This document shows, in pieces, positions 34,619 to 43,602 of a stretch of DNA of 64,000 bases; position 1 is the first letter of the stretch, and the number at the start of each line of letters is the position of its first letter. Origin of the DNA: an uncultured Ruminococcus sp. (GTDB lineage Bacteria; Bacillota; Clostridia; Oscillospirales; Ruminococcaceae). Location of the stretch: positions 1-64,000 of the forward strand of contig CADALT010000009.1 in the NCBI GenBank assembly GCA_902788785.1. Reading direction: 5' to 3'. Under the pieces are notes generated by a model. That model did no database searches, was not told where the DNA came from, and worked only from the letters and a program-made list of their open reading frames with translations. Both the position numbers and the translations under genes were made by a program.

Positions 34619-36700
34619 ATGAGCAATGTACCCGAGATCTTCGGCTCTGACGTTTTTAATGAGTCGGTCATGAGAGAAAGACTGCCGAAGGCTACTTACA
34701 AGGCGCTGAAAAAGACCATCGACAACGGCGATCCGCTGGGTGCCGAGGTCGCAAACATCGTGGCTAATGCCATGAAGGACTGGGCAGTGGAGAAGGGCTG
34801 TACCCACTATACACACTGGTTCCAGCCTATGACAGGTCTTACAGCTGAAAAGCTGGACAGCTTCATCTCACCTACAGATGATGGTCATGTTATCATGGAA
34901 TTTTCGGGCAAGGAGCTGGTAAAGGGCGAGCCTGATGCATCCTCCTTCCCCTCGGGCGGTCTGAGAGCTACTTTCGAGGCCAGAGGATATACCGCATGGG
35001 ATCCTACTTCTTATGCATTCATCAAGGAGAAGACACTGTGCATACCCACAGCTTTCTGTTCCTACAACGGTGAGGCACTGGATAAGAAAACTCCTCTGCT
35101 GCGTTCTATGGAAGCTATCAATAAGTCTGCACTGAGAGTGCTCAAGCTTTTCGGTTCCGATGCTACAAGAGTTATCTCCAACGTGGGTCCCGAGCAGGAA
35201 TACTTCCTTGTGGACAGAGAGATGTACTCCCACAGAAAGGACCTGATCTTCGCAGGCAGAACGCTGTACGGCGCACCTGCACCCAAGGGTCAGGAGCTTG
35301 AAGATCACTACTTCGGTACTATCAAGACCAGAGTTGCCGCTTACATGAAGGATCTGGATGAACAGCTGTGGAGACTGGGCATCTATGCAAAGACCAAGCA
35401 TAACGAGGTCGCTCCCGCACAGCACGAGCTGGCTCCCATCTACGGCACTACCAATATCGCCACCGACCATAACCAGCTGACCATGGAGATCATGAAGAGA
35501 ACTGCAAGAAAGCACGGCTTCAAGTGTCTGCTCCACGAAAAGCCTTTCGCAGGCATCAACGGTTCGGGCAAGCACAATAACTGGTCGCTCTCCACCAATA
35601 CAGGCATCAACCTGCTGGAACCCGGCAAAACACCTGCCGAGAATGCACAGTTCTTGCTCTTCCTGACAGCTGTTATCAAGGCTGTATACGATTATCAGGA
35701 TATCCTGAGAGCTTCCGTGGCTACCGCAGGCAACGATCACAGACTGGGCGCTAACGAGGCACCTCCTGCTATCATCTCCATATTCCTGGGCGATGAGCTG
35801 ACAGCTATACTCGATTCAATCGTTAACGGCTATAAGTATGAAGGCGAACACGTTGAGATGGAGATCGGTGTTGACGTACTGCCTCACTTCCCAAGAGATA
35901 CGACCGACAGAAACAGAACCTCTCCTTTTGCTTTCACAGGCAATAAGTTCGAGTTCAGAAGCCCCGGTTCAAGACTTTCCTGCGCAGGTCCCAATACAGT
36001 TATCAATACCATAGTTGCTAAGGTGCTGGATGACTTCGCTGATGTACTGGAGAAGGCTGATAACTTCCAGGATGCTCTGGATGACCTTATCAAGAACACC
36101 ATCAAGGACAGCAAGAATATCATCTTCAACGGCAACGGCTATTCCGATGAGTGGGTAGCTGAGGCTGAGAAGAGAGGTCTGCTCAATCTCAAGAGCACAC
36201 CCGAGGCTATACCCACATATGCTGCGCCCAAGAATATCGAGCTGTTCTCAAAGTACGGCGTTTATACCGAGACCGAGCTAAAGTCGAGAGTTGAGCTGCT
36301 GCTGGATGAATACTGCAAGACCATCAACATCGAGGCTCTGACTATGATAGATATGGCTAAGAAGGATATCCTGCCTGCTGTTGCTACCTACATCAAGGAA
36401 CTGGCTAAGACTTCTTCACTGGCTAAGGAGTGCGGCGCTGATACATCATTCGAGGATGATCTGGTCAAGAGACTGTCCTCACTGGCTGCACAGACCTACA
36501 GGAAGATGACAGCCCTTGAAGAGGCTGAAGTAGGCGCAAGAGAGATCGAGGATTTCCAGGAGCTGGCTAATTACTACCACGACACAGTATTCGTTGCCAT
36601 GGGCGAGCTGAGAGCTTCCGCTGATGAGATCGAGACTCTTGTAGGCGAGAAATACTGGCCTTATCCCACATACGGCGAACTGCTGTTCTACGTTAAGTAA
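34619..36700 (+). CDS. glnN: Glutamine synthetase, type III
   Basis: Condenses ammonia and glutamate to glutamine. The 693-residue length and N-terminal [24 protein letters not shown] identify the GSIII class rather than the 450-residue class I. Landmarks are [49 protein letters not shown], and [20 protein letters not shown]. The start follows AGGAGG by 7 bases; the frame is open far upstream through the promoter but that part is not coding. It is monocistronic, behind the attenuator-like leader above. Confidence 0.96.
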   Translation: MSNVPEIFGSDVFNESVMRERLPKATYKALKKTIDNGDPLGAEVANIVANAMKDWAVEKGCTHYTHWFQPMTGLTAEKLDSFISPTDDGHVIMEFSGKELVKGEPDASSFPSGGLRATFEARGYTAWDPTSYAFIKEKTLCIPTAFCSYNGEALDKKTPLLRSMEAINKSALRVLKLFGSDATRVISNVGPEQEYFLVDREMYSHRKDLIFAGRTLYGAPAPKGQELEDHYFGTIKTRVAAYMKDLDEQLWRLGIYAKTKHNEVAPAQHELAPIYGTTNIATDHNQLTMEIMKRTARKHGFKCLLHEKPFAGINGSGKHNNWSLSTNTGINLLEPGKTPAENAQFLLFLTAVIKAVYDYQDILRASVATAGNDHRLGANEAPPAIISIFLGDELTAILDSIVNGYKYEGEHVEMEIGVDVLPHFPRDTTDRNRTSPFAFTGNKFEFRSPGSRLSCAGPNTVINTIVAKVLDDFADVLEKADNFQDALDDLIKNTIKDSKNIIFNGNGYSDEWVAEAEKRGLLNLKSTPEAIPTYAAPKNIELFSKYGVYTETELKSRVELLLDEYCKTINIEALTMIDMAKKDILPAVATYIKELAKTSSLAKECGADTSFEDDLVKRLSSLAAQTYRKMTALEEAEVGAREIEDFQELANYYHDTVFVAMGELRASADEIETLVGEKYWPYPTYGELLFYVK

Positions 36701-36790
36701 AAACTATAGTAAACGACATAGATCTTTATTGACCGATAGGTAGGTCTGTAGAAGATCGGAATATCCATACTATTATATAAGGTATACACG

Positions 36791-36840
36791 AGGAAGTGTA
36801 CAAGCTCAACGTTATATTGAGCTTTGCACTTCCTTTTTAT
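36791..36840 (+). terminator. Terminator after glnN
   Basis: A long stem AGGAAGTG (36791-36798) / CACTTCCT (36827-36834) with a nested CAAGCTCAA / TTGAGCTTTG stem, ending in TTTTTAT. A smaller nested hairpin (GATCTT 36721 / AAGATC 36752, with GACC/GGTC inside) lies between it and the glnN stop. Confidence 0.82.
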
Positions 36841-36851
36841 ATATCGCATTT

Positions 36852-36945
36852 CACGGCGGTGTGTCCTTACTCAGCACACTGCATGACCCCATCTTATATA
36901 TCTGAACGGTCTGTTGTTTTCCCACAGCAGACCGTTCTGTTTTCG
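36852..36945 (+). ncRNA. Candidate small RNA between glnN and the cell-wall hydrolase gene
   Basis: A TTGAGC (36817-36822) and TATATC (36840-36845) pair, spaced by 17 bases, could start a transcript at about 36852. The next 90 bases contain the hairpin GCGGTGTG (36856-36863) / CACACTGC (36875-36882) and the strong terminator-like hairpin GAACGGTCTG (36904-36913) / CAGACCGTTC (36928-36937) followed by TGTTTT. No reading frame fits the region. The promoter overlaps the glnN terminator, so it is a weak call; the hairpins could also be further 3' structure of glnN mRNA. Confidence 0.4.
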
Positions 36946-37211
36946 TTGGAAACGAAACGGTAAAAAACTGTTTGCAAAAATTTGCACAAATCGACATTAT
37001 TTGATGTCACTTTTCAGGCGCTGAAAACGATCACATCCAAATCAGAAAATGCCGATTTTACGGGATTTTTCAATTCGTGTATTTATTAAGCGTAAGATAC
37101 GTATTAACATTATATCTAATTTCGAGCGATTTTCTTTGTGCATGGTGCATGAAATTTGCAGTTAAATCGACTTGTAAAGTGTTTACAAAATGGAAAATAC
37201 TTGTAACCACC

Positions 37212-37240
37212 TTGTAATCATTTGTGAAATGTGGTATCAT
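37212..37240 (+). promoter_or_regulatory. Promoter of the cell-wall hydrolase gene
   Basis: TTGTAA (37212-37217) and TATCAT (37235-37240) are spaced by 17 bases. The rest of 36958-37211 is AT-rich and holds nothing I can identify. Confidence 0.6.
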
Positions 37241-37319
37241 AGTTAACGTCGACAAGAGAAAAGAGATATATTTTTCATGATGCGTGATATTTACGTATCA
37301 TACATGAAAGGAATATATT

Positions 37320-38318
37320 ATGAGTAAATTGAAGATCGCAGCTGTCGTTTCCGTTCTTCTCGCTTCAGGCGTTTTCGGCGGATATACATACCAGGCTGCA
37401 ACCCGAAACAGCGAGAACCTCAGAACTAAGATCGTAGCAGAGACCGAAGATCTCTTTACAGATGAGTACGTTACCGATGAGGAGGTCACAGATGCCGAGA
37501 CAGATGAGGCAGTGACAGATGAAGAGACCACCGCAGAGGAAACAGTCGCTGAAAGGACCACTCAGAAGGACAGAAAGACAATAGTCATCACTACTGCTCC
37601 CGATGAGACATCTAAGCCCGAGACTTCCAAGAAGACCGAGGCTGAAACCACTAAGACCGAAACTAACAATAATAAACTTGAGATCCTGAAACAGGAGCTT
37701 GCTGCTGAGGCTACAACAACTACCGCCACAAGCGCACCTGCTGCAAAGGACGAACCTGAACTTGTCACAGAGGCAGAGAAGAGAGTCGAGGCTCCCGTTG
37801 CCGCTGAGAAGCCTGTAGAGACTGTACGAGAGACAGTCAAGGAGACTGAGCCTGTGACTACCACTACTCCCGAGCCTGTAAAGGATGAACCTGAGACAGA
37901 GCACGAGACCGAAGCTCCCGCAGAGACTGAACCTGTAGCCGAGGAGCCCGAGGAAGAGCCTGCTGAAGAAAACAGCGGCTATGCTGTACAGGTAAGCGAT
38001 GATGAATACATAATGCTTTGCAACGTTGTGGGTCACGAGTATGGCTCCGACTGGGTACCCGTTGAGGAAAAGGCACTTGTCGTTGAGGCAGTAATGAACC
38101 GAGTAAACTCACCTCTGTACCCCAATACTATATATGATGTGCTGACACAGCCCTACCAGTTCTCAGGACTGGAGTGGACACTCAACTATGGCGGTTTCAC
38201 CTATCAGGTAACTGACAGCGTTAAGGCTGCTGTAGATCTGTATCTGACACATCCCGAGCAGTTCCAGCACGGCTACACAAGCTTCTGGGGCGATGGTTCG
38301 GCTAACCACTTCTATTGA
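37320..38318 (+). CDS. Secreted SleB-like cell-wall hydrolase
   Basis: A signal peptide or membrane anchor (KIAAVVSVLLASGVFGGY) leads into a 190-residue linker rich in Thr, Glu, Pro and Val, then a C-terminal catalytic domain from about residue 225. That domain resembles Hydrolase_2/SleB lytic enzymes: YIMLCNVVGHEYGSDWVPVEEKA carries the likely catalytic Glu, then VMNRVNSPLYPNTIYDVLTQPYQFSG. SleB-type enzymes cleave peptidoglycan glycan strands in spore cortex or growing wall; here, with no spore genes nearby, vegetative wall turnover is more likely. The long acidic linker would reach across the wall. Confidence 0.87.
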   Translation: MSKLKIAAVVSVLLASGVFGGYTYQAATRNSENLRTKIVAETEDLFTDEYVTDEEVTDAETDEAVTDEETTAEETVAERTTQKDRKTIVITTAPDETSKPETSKKTEAETTKTETNNNKLEILKQELAAEATTTTATSAPAAKDEPELVTEAEKRVEAPVAAEKPVETVRETVKETEPVTTTTPEPVKDEPETEHETEAPAETEPVAEEPEEEPAEENSGYAVQVSDDEYIMLCNVVGHEYGSDWVPVEEKALVVEAVMNRVNSPLYPNTIYDVLTQPYQFSGLEWTLNYGGFTYQVTDSVKAAVDLYLTHPEQFQHGYTSFWGDGSANHFY

Positions 38319-38330
38319 TAAGACAAGAAT

Positions 38331-38361
38331 GCCACGGCTAATAAAGCTGTGGCATATTTTC
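38331..38361 (+). terminator. Terminator after the cell-wall hydrolase gene
   Basis: Stem TGCCACGGCT (38331-38340) / AGCTGTGGCA (38346-38355), followed by TATTTTC. Confidence 0.78.
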
Positions 38362-38402
38362 TTGACAGTGCTAACAACGCAAAAGTAAAGGAGCATACTG
38401 CT

Positions 38403-39131
38403 ATGGAGCTTTATGGATACTGGGACGACCTGATCTCACAAGCGTCGGGATTCAACAGATATGTGTCTTCACATTATAATGATATAGTAAGCGATGCAGA
38501 GGCTCGCAAAGCTGTTAAAGTGTTATCGTCCTACAGCAGCGGCCTGGGCATAGCTTCGCCAAGTAAACTTACAAAGCACATCGTCAAAAAATACAAAAGC
38601 GGCCGCATAATAAAACAGCCTAAACCGGGTCAGCTTTACAAAGCGATATATTATGACAGCGAGGGGCAGCCTGTTGCAATAGAAAGCTTCGATAAGCTGC
38701 GTTCGGACGGCGAACTTAACGGCAAGACCAAGACCAGATATTTTATCCCCTATGGCGGCGCTGTATGGACTGCATGGTTCTGGGGCGAAAAAAATGTTAT
38801 TCCTGACAACGAGCACCACAAGATCGTGTATGATGATAAAAACAGGCTCAAAGGCTTTTACACGATCGGCTGCGGCCCCGTATCACATTGGGTTTCGGCT
38901 GAGGAGTACGATCACAGCGAGATAGGCTCGGGGATAGTGACTTGCATATTCACTTACTACGTGGAACAGCTCAGCGGTTCTTCAAAGGATATTCCCATAG
39001 GCTATAAAGGCTCGCCTGCCATACAATGGAAATACGTGATAAACGTCGATGAGAACGGCAAATACACCGCCCTGACTTCATACAAAAACATCGAAGGTGA
39101 GTTCGTATACAACGAGCACACCGATCTTTGA
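38403..39131 (+). CDS. Hypothetical protein
   Basis: A 242-residue protein, not recognised. It contains no signal peptide or membrane segment. Aromatic and charged residues are spread through strand-like stretches (GQLYKAIYYDSEGQPVAIES, then AVWTAWFWGEKNVIPDNEHH). The ATG at 38403 follows AAAGGAG by 9 bases; the GTG at 38349 begins a longer frame through the preceding terminator. It is a single gene ending at a bidirectional terminator. The rhythm of 'YDSEGQP' and 'YDDKNRLKGFY' suggests antitoxin- or immunity-type beta-rich folds, but that is only an impression. Confidence 0.75.
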   Translation: MELYGYWDDLISQASGFNRYVSSHYNDIVSDAEARKAVKVLSSYSSGLGIASPSKLTKHIVKKYKSGRIIKQPKPGQLYKAIYYDSEGQPVAIESFDKLRSDGELNGKTKTRYFIPYGGAVWTAWFWGEKNVIPDNEHHKIVYDDKNRLKGFYTIGCGPVSHWVSAEEYDHSEIGSGIVTCIFTYYVEQLSGSSKDIPIGYKGSPAIQWKYVINVDENGKYTALTSYKNIEGEFVYNEHTDL

Positions 39132-39138
39132 TACAAAC

Positions 39139-39176
39139 AAAAAGCACTCCCGAACTGATGATCGGAAGTGCTTTTT
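39139..39176. terminator. Bidirectional terminator
   Basis: Stem AAAAAGCACT (39139-39148) / AGTGCTTTTT (39166-39175) with a further CCGA/TCGG inside, serving both convergent genes. Confidence 0.88.
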
Positions 39177-39207
39177 CAGTATATTGTTATGCTCCGTAAG
39201 GATATTA

Positions 39208-40491
39208 TTACTTGTTTTCCAGCAGCTTCTCTGCGCTTGCCAGCTTAACACAGATGGTGAACAGCTTAGCTGCTATCTTCAGTTCTTCAACAGGAGGATA
39301 GGTAGGAGCTATTCTGATGTTGCTGTCATCAGGGTCCTTGCCATAGGGGAAGGTTGCGCCTGCGCCTGTGAGCACAACGCCTGCCTCCTTGCACAGTGTA
39401 ACTATACGCTTAGCTGTGCCGTTCATAGCATTGAAGCTGATGAAGTAACCGCCGTTGGGCTTTGTCCACTTAGCAACGCCCAGAGGTGCAAGCTCGCTCT
39501 CCAGAGCGTTCAGAACTACCTCAAATCTGGGTGCGATAATCGCACGGTGCTTCTTCATGTGCTCCTTGAGTCCCTCGAAATCGCCGAAGAACTTGATGTG
39601 TCTGAGCTGATTTATCTTATCGTGGCCGATGGTCTGTACAGTCATCAGCGAGAGGATATACTTGATATTAGCCTCGCTTGCGCCCATTACAGCCACGCCT
39701 GAACCTGCATAGGAGATCTTGGATGTGGATGCGAACATTACCACTCTCTCGGGGCAGCCCGCTGCCTTGCACTCGTCAAGGATATTCAGCAGCTTATCGG
39801 GAGTATCATTCAGGTGGTGTACGCAGTATGCGTTATCCCAGAAAATACGGAAGTCGCTTGCCTTGGGCTTGAGGGCAGCAAAACGCTTAACGGTCTCGTC
39901 GCTGTATGTTACACCTGTGGGGTTAGCATACATAGGCACGCACCAGATACCCTTGATGGAATCGTCCTCTGCTACCAGCTTCTCGATCATATCCATATCG
40001 GGGCCGTTCTCGTCGGTGGGGATATTTATCATCTCGATACCGAACTTTTCGCAGATGAGGAAGTGTCTGTCATAGCCGGGAACAGGACACAGCCACTTGA
40101 TCTTACCCTGATCTCTCCAAGGCTTGGACTGCTCGTCAACACCGAAAAGCAGGTACTTTGCGATAGTATCATACATGATGTTCAGGCTGGAGTTACCGAA
40201 TACGATAAGCTCCTTCTCGCTGACACCCAGCATAGGTGCGAACAGCCTCTTTGCAGCCGGCAGACCATCAAGATTACCGTAGTTTCTGCAATCAAGACCC
40301 TCATCATCGAAGCAGTCACTGCTCTTTGTAACGCAGGTAAGCATACCCTCGGTCAGGTCAAGCTGTTCAGCAGCGGGCTTACCTCTTGCCATATTCAGTG
40401 CAAGACCCTGTGCCTTATAGCCGTCATATTCTTCCTGGACTTTGTTCTTGAATTCCTGCAGCTGTTCTGCGGACATTTCACTCAACATCAT
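39208..40491 (-). CDS. Aspartate aminotransferase-like PLP enzyme (class I/II, PF12897 type)
   Basis: A fold-type I aminotransferase of 427 residues. The N-terminal LALNMARGKPAAEQLDL, then CRNYGNLDGLPAAKRLFAPM and FGNSSLNIMYDT, define the unusual aspartate aminotransferase group sometimes labelled MocR-like, distinct from AspC. The PLP lysine is in FASTSKISYAGSGVAVMG. The likely reaction is aspartate + 2-oxoglutarate to oxaloacetate + glutamate. The ATG at 40491 follows GGAGG by 9 bases; the longer frame to 40629 extends past the promoter and is not used. Confidence 0.9.
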   Translation of the reverse strand: MMLSEMSAEQLQEFKNKVQEEYDGYKAQGLALNMARGKPAAEQLDLTEGMLTCVTKSSDCFDDEGLDCRNYGNLDGLPAAKRLFAPMLGVSEKELIVFGNSSLNIMYDTIAKYLLFGVDEQSKPWRDQGKIKWLCPVPGYDRHFLICEKFGIEMINIPTDENGPDMDMIEKLVAEDDSIKGIWCVPMYANPTGVTYSDETVKRFAALKPKASDFRIFWDNAYCVHHLNDTPDKLLNILDECKAAGCPERVVMFASTSKISYAGSGVAVMGASEANIKYILSLMTVQTIGHDKINQLRHIKFFGDFEGLKEHMKKHRAIIAPRFEVVLNALESELAPLGVAKWTKPNGGYFISFNAMNGTAKRIVTLCKEAGVVLTGAGATFPYGKDPDDSNIRIAPTYPPVEELKIAAKLFTICVKLASAEKLLENK

Positions 40492-40541
40492 TTTACTAAA
40501 CCTCCACTTATATATCTTATGAATACACATTTGACTATTGT

Positions 40542-40570
40542 ATTGTACTCCATTTCTGCCATTTTTGCAA
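40542..40570 (-). promoter_or_regulatory. Promoter of the aminotransferase gene
   Basis: On the minus strand TTGCAA (40570-40565) and TACAAT (40547-40542) are spaced by 17 bases. The remaining 40571-40795 contains no gene. Confidence 0.65.
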
Positions 40571-40797
40571 GTGAAAACAGACAATCCTGCAAAAAATCTC
40601 CGTTTTATACTAACTGCCTTGTCCAACAATCAGCTTTATAGGCGATTTTGATAATGCCCTACCACAATAATATGAAATATTCATTAAGCATTTGCCCGTA
40701 TCATATCAAACCGCACATATCTCATAAATGACATGAACTCAGCCCCGAAGCAAAGATACGCCGCAGGCTTGGATATGAAAACATTTTAAAACACAAA

Positions 40798-40826
40798 AAC
40801 GGACGGGCATATCACCCGTCCGCAAA
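40798..40826 (-). terminator. Terminator after the TSCPD-domain gene
   Basis: Stem CGGACGGG (40800-40807) / CCCGTCCG (40815-40822), followed on the minus strand by TTTTTGTGTTTT. Confidence 0.82.
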
Positions 40827-40836
40827 ATGCATGATG

Positions 40837-41094
40837 TCACTGTTCCTGTGCAAGTGCTTTCTCGACAGCCTGCGCAAGCTGGTCGGCACACGATGTACCT
40901 CTGCCGTTGCAGTCATTGCCTTTGAGTATCCTTACAGCTTCCGCCGCACTCTGACCTTCAAGCAGCTTGGATATTGCTTTCAGGTTGCCGTTGCAGCCGC
41001 CCTCGAAAGAAACTCCGCTGAGTTTGCCGTCCTCGAGGTCAAAGCTTATTTTTCTGGAACAGACCCCCTTGGGGGTATAATCATATCTTCCCAT
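40837..41094 (-). CDS. TSCPD-domain protein
   Basis: A small protein of 85 residues. GVCSRKISFDLEDGKLSGVSF and GGCNGNLKAISKLLEG are typical of stand-alone TSCPD proteins (TIGR03905 type), related to a C-terminal domain of class II ribonucleotide reductase. Conserved Cys at CNGN, DCNGRG and TSCADQL suggest metal or cluster binding. The ATG at 41094 follows AGGAGG. It is the last gene of the unit with two CobW GTPases, which fits a metal-related role, although the domain's function is not established. Confidence 0.85.
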   Translation of the reverse strand: MGRYDYTPKGVCSRKISFDLEDGKLSGVSFEGGCNGNLKAISKLLEGQSAAEAVRILKGNDCNGRGTSCADQLAQAVEKALAQEQ

Positions 41095-41117
41095 GGTATT
41101 ACCTCCTGAGAATACTA

Positions 41118-42077
41118 TCAATAGAACGTTGCCACTACCTTTTCGGGCGGTGTGGAATCTTTGAGAGACTCTACCACCAGTACAGGACCCTTGCCCCTGT
41201 ACAGCTTATGGCGCTGATACCTTACAGTAAATGTCGCATCGACCCACTTGGGCTTATCGCTCATTGGCAGAGGCTTATCATAAAGCGATGCCAGCCAGCA
41301 GAAAGTTATATCTTCGATGCAGCAGGTCATTATCTGCCTGCCCAGACCTATAGTGCCCTTCGGGAACTGTGGATTTGTGGCAGCCATTGCTTTGAGCGTT
41401 ACTTTCTTGCCGTCATACTTCTCGGGTTCTTCGGTGATGTCCCTGTACCAGAGAGCATAGTCCCTGTCTTCGACCACGATGTTATCTGCATTGATATCAA
41501 AGGGCAGGGGGTCTTCTATATCATCATAAGCCGAGGTACCGTCGGTATACTCATAAGCTATCTCGGTACGGCGGCTGACTCCACGGACTATCTTGTGGAA
41601 CTCCATCTGATCCATAGTCGCCTTATCAAAACGGTTGAACACGGTCAGCTCGCAGTTTTGCAGCTTATCCACCACAAGGCTGCGCATATTCTGGTTGAAG
41701 TTTAAGAATGTGGTCGCATCGGCAAAGTTCATTATCTGGTAGATAGCCCAGTCATCGGGCAGGGCATCCAGCAGATCGTTCATCGTCCACATACCGTTAT
41801 ATTCCACAATAACTCTGACCGCCTTTGTCTCATCAAGGAACCTGCCCAGCGCCGCAGGGTTCAGGTCGTTTTTATCCTCGATGGTGCGCAGGAACACATG
41901 GTCCTTTTCAAAATCGGTCGTATCATATTCCTCGATGCCCTCTTCACAGACCAGCAGCAGTGTTCTGTCGCCGTTATTGAAGCGTTCGTCCTTCAGCGTC
42001 TGCTGAATGAACTGGGTCTTGCCTGCTTCAAGAAAGCCTGTGAACAGGTACACGGGAACAAAAGATTCTTCATTCAT
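41118..42077 (-). CDS. CobW/COG0523 GTPase fused to a DUF1980-like C-terminal domain
   Basis: Residues 1-180 form a G3E-family P-loop GTPase (TGFLEAGKTQFIQQ, then LVCEEGIEEYDT and NRFDKAT). Unlike canonical members it lacks the CxCC metal motif. From about residue 200 the sequence (EEPEKYDGKKVTLKAMAATN, then GRQIMTCCIEDITFCW) resembles the DUF1980/YcgQ C-terminal domain, which includes a conserved Cys pair. The fusion is unusual. It starts 25 bases after a His-rich CobW paralogue, suggesting the two cooperate in delivering a metal, probably zinc. Ion identity is not shown by the sequence. Confidence 0.82.
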   Translation of the reverse strand: MNEESFVPVYLFTGFLEAGKTQFIQQTLKDERFNNGDRTLLLVCEEGIEEYDTTDFEKDHVFLRTIEDKNDLNPAALGRFLDETKAVRVIVEYNGMWTMNDLLDALPDDWAIYQIMNFADATTFLNFNQNMRSLVVDKLQNCELTVFNRFDKATMDQMEFHKIVRGVSRRTEIAYEYTDGTSAYDDIEDPLPFDINADNIVVEDRDYALWYRDITEEPEKYDGKKVTLKAMAATNPQFPKGTIGLGRQIMTCCIEDITFCWLASLYDKPLPMSDKPKWVDATFTVRYQRHKLYRGKGPVLVVESLKDSTPPEKVVATFY

Positions 42078-42102
42078 AGATATATCTCCTTTTCAGAGGA
42101 AA

Positions 42103-43257
42103 TTACTGTACTCCGAACAGCTCAGCAACTGCATCTTCCTTGAGTTCTGCGCCGATAACGCAGAGTCTGCCGATGGTGCTTGCGCTGCCTGTTCTCACAT
42201 CGGGCACACCTGGAACATAGTCATAGTGTATCCATGTGCCGTCCTGACCTTCTACGATACCCTTTGCACGCAGTACAAGTCCGTACTTTTTCTCGTCCTC
42301 CAGAGCTTCCAGAGCGTGCTGTATCTCCTCAGCAGTGTACTTCCTTGCAGTCTCTCTGCCCCAGCTGGTGAATACCTCATCTGCATGATGATGGTGGTGT
42401 TCATGATCGTGGTCATGGCAGCCGCAGGTGCAGTCGGGACCGTGGTCGTGATGGTGATGTTCGTGCTCATCCTCATCATGGTCATGATGGTGATGATGCT
42501 CGTGCTCGTCCTCATCATGGTCATGATGGTGATGATGCTCGTGCTCGTCCTCATCGTGGTCGTGATGGTGGTGATGTTCGTGCTCGTCCTCATCGTGGTC
42601 ATGATGGTGGTGATGATGCTCATGCTCCTCTTCAAGCAGAGCTTTCAGCTCATCATCAAGAGTATTCTTCTGTGTCATCGCATCAGTCAGCTGCTTGCCT
42701 GTGAGCTTGTCCCACTCGGTGGTAACGATGGGTGCCGCAGGGTTCAGCTCACGGAGCCTTGCAACTACCTCATCTAGCTTATCCTGTGCAAGACCTGTGG
42801 TATGGCTGAGTATAAGGCAGCTTGCATAAGTTATCTGGTTGTTGAAGAACTCGCCGAAGTTCTTCTGATACATTCTGCACTTCTTGGCATCAACTACTGT
42901 GGTGAAGCCGTCAAGCTCCACATCGTGTGCGTCGATATTCTGTACAGCCTTGATAACATCGCTGAGCTTACCCACGCCCGATGGCTCGATAAGGATACGG
43001 TCGGGCTTGTACTGTTCAAGCACCTGCACCAGAGCCTTGCCGAAATCGCCGACCAGTGAGCAGCATATGCAGCCTGAGTTCATCTCGGTGATCTCAACGC
43101 CTGCGTCCTGCAAAAAGCCGCCGTCGATACCTATCTGACCGAACTCATTTTCGATGAGCACCAGTTTCTCTTTCTGATAGCCTTCTGCAATGAGCTTTTT
43201 GATGAGCGTGGTCTTGCCTGCGCCAAGAAAACCGCTGAATATCGTTATCTTTGTCAT
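42103..43257 (-). CDS. CobW/COG0523-family metallochaperone GTPase with His-rich repeat
   Basis: A G3E-family GTPase: P-loop GFLGAGKTT at residues 9-17, the metal-binding SGCICCS (C63, C65, C66) expected of zinc- or cobalt-handling members, and NFVDS-like contacts replaced by LSHTTGLAQDKLDE. From about residue 215 a 70-residue segment is made of four near-identical 13-residue units of His, Asp and Glu (consensus HEHHHHHDHDEDE) and then DCTCGCHDHDHEHHHHH; this is a metal reservoir. The C-terminal CobW_C domain (GLVLRAKGIVEGQDGTWIH) closes the protein. It is the first gene of the unit. Zinc homeostasis is the most likely role for this type. Confidence 0.9.
   Translation of the reverse strand: MTKITIFSGFLGAGKTTLIKKLIAEGYQKEKLVLIENEFGQIGIDGGFLQDAGVEITEMNSGCICCSLVGDFGKALVQVLEQYKPDRILIEPSGVGKLSDVIKAVQNIDAHDVELDGFTTVVDAKKCRMYQKNFGEFFNNQITYASCLILSHTTGLAQDKLDEVVARLRELNPAAPIVTTEWDKLTGKQLTDAMTQKNTLDDELKALLEEEHEHHHHHHDHDEDEHEHHHHHDHDEDEHEHHHHHDHDEDEHEHHHHHDHDEDEHEHHHHDHGPDCTCGCHDHDHEHHHHHADEVFTSWGRETARKYTAEEIQHALEALEDEKKYGLVLRAKGIVEGQDGTWIHYDYVPGVPDVRTGSASTIGRLCVIGAELKEDAVAELFGVQ
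42395..42640 (-). repeat. Tandem 39-bp coding repeats (His-rich segment of the CobW gene)
   Basis: Four copies of a 39-bp unit rich in CAT/CAC and GAC/GAG codons, nearly identical at the DNA level (for example CATGATGAGGACGAGCACG), followed by a shorter decayed copy. Copy number could vary between strains by slippage. Confidence 0.9.
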
Positions 43258-43339
43258 TTTAAAACACTCTCTTTCCTTATTTAATTATCGTTTTACTATC
43301 AGGCAGCACACAGGCTGCTCGATTTTTACGTTAACTTAT

Positions 43340-43368
43340 ATTATAGCACAAACTAACTCCAATTGCAA
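43340..43368 (-). promoter_or_regulatory. Promoter of the CobW-CobW-TSCPD operon
   Basis: On the minus strand TTGCAA (43368-43363) and TATAAT (43345-43340) are spaced by 17 bases. The leader between it and the first ATG contains a small GCAGC/GCTGC hairpin. I see no convincing Zur box. Confidence 0.75.
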
Positions 43369-43521
43369 GACCCGAAGCCCTATGTTTCACCAAGCTGTCA
43401 CAAAGCAGACCTTTTTCGTGTACTTTTGTGAAAATGCCTGCCGTCAGTCAAGGAAAGTGCTGAAAACATCGGCATATAAACAACTTGTGTTGTTTAGTTT
43501 GCTAAAACTTTGTTAGCTTGC

Positions 43522-43550
43522 TTTACATTGGGGGAGGATTGTGGTATAAT
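43522..43550 (+). promoter_or_regulatory. Promoter of the first CDP-glycerol transferase gene
   Basis: TTTACA (43522-43527) and TATAAT (43545-43550) are spaced by 17 bases. Just upstream an inverted repeat GCTAA-N7-TTAGC (43501-43517) could be an operator. Confidence 0.75.
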
Positions 43551-43602
43551 GCAATTTGAGTACGTGTATCCGTAAGTGACCCCGATAAGGAGAAATGCCG
43601 CC

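Noticed and set aside
36860-36945. tRNA or 6S-like RNA
   Set aside because: There is no cloverleaf, no CCA end, and no large central bubble.
37562-38036. Antisense frames in the Thr/Glu-rich linker of the cell-wall hydrolase
   Set aside because: Ser/Val and Leu-rich translations are artefacts of the repetitive codons on the plus strand.
42007-42777. Long frame rich in Met and Val opposite the His-rich CobW gene
   Set aside because: It is the antisense reading of the repeated His/Asp/Glu codons; it has no ribosome binding site and its composition is explained by the repeats.
43258-43340. Possible Zur operator upstream of the CobW operon
   Set aside because: AAACGATAATTAAAT resembles only one half-site, without a clear inverted partner.
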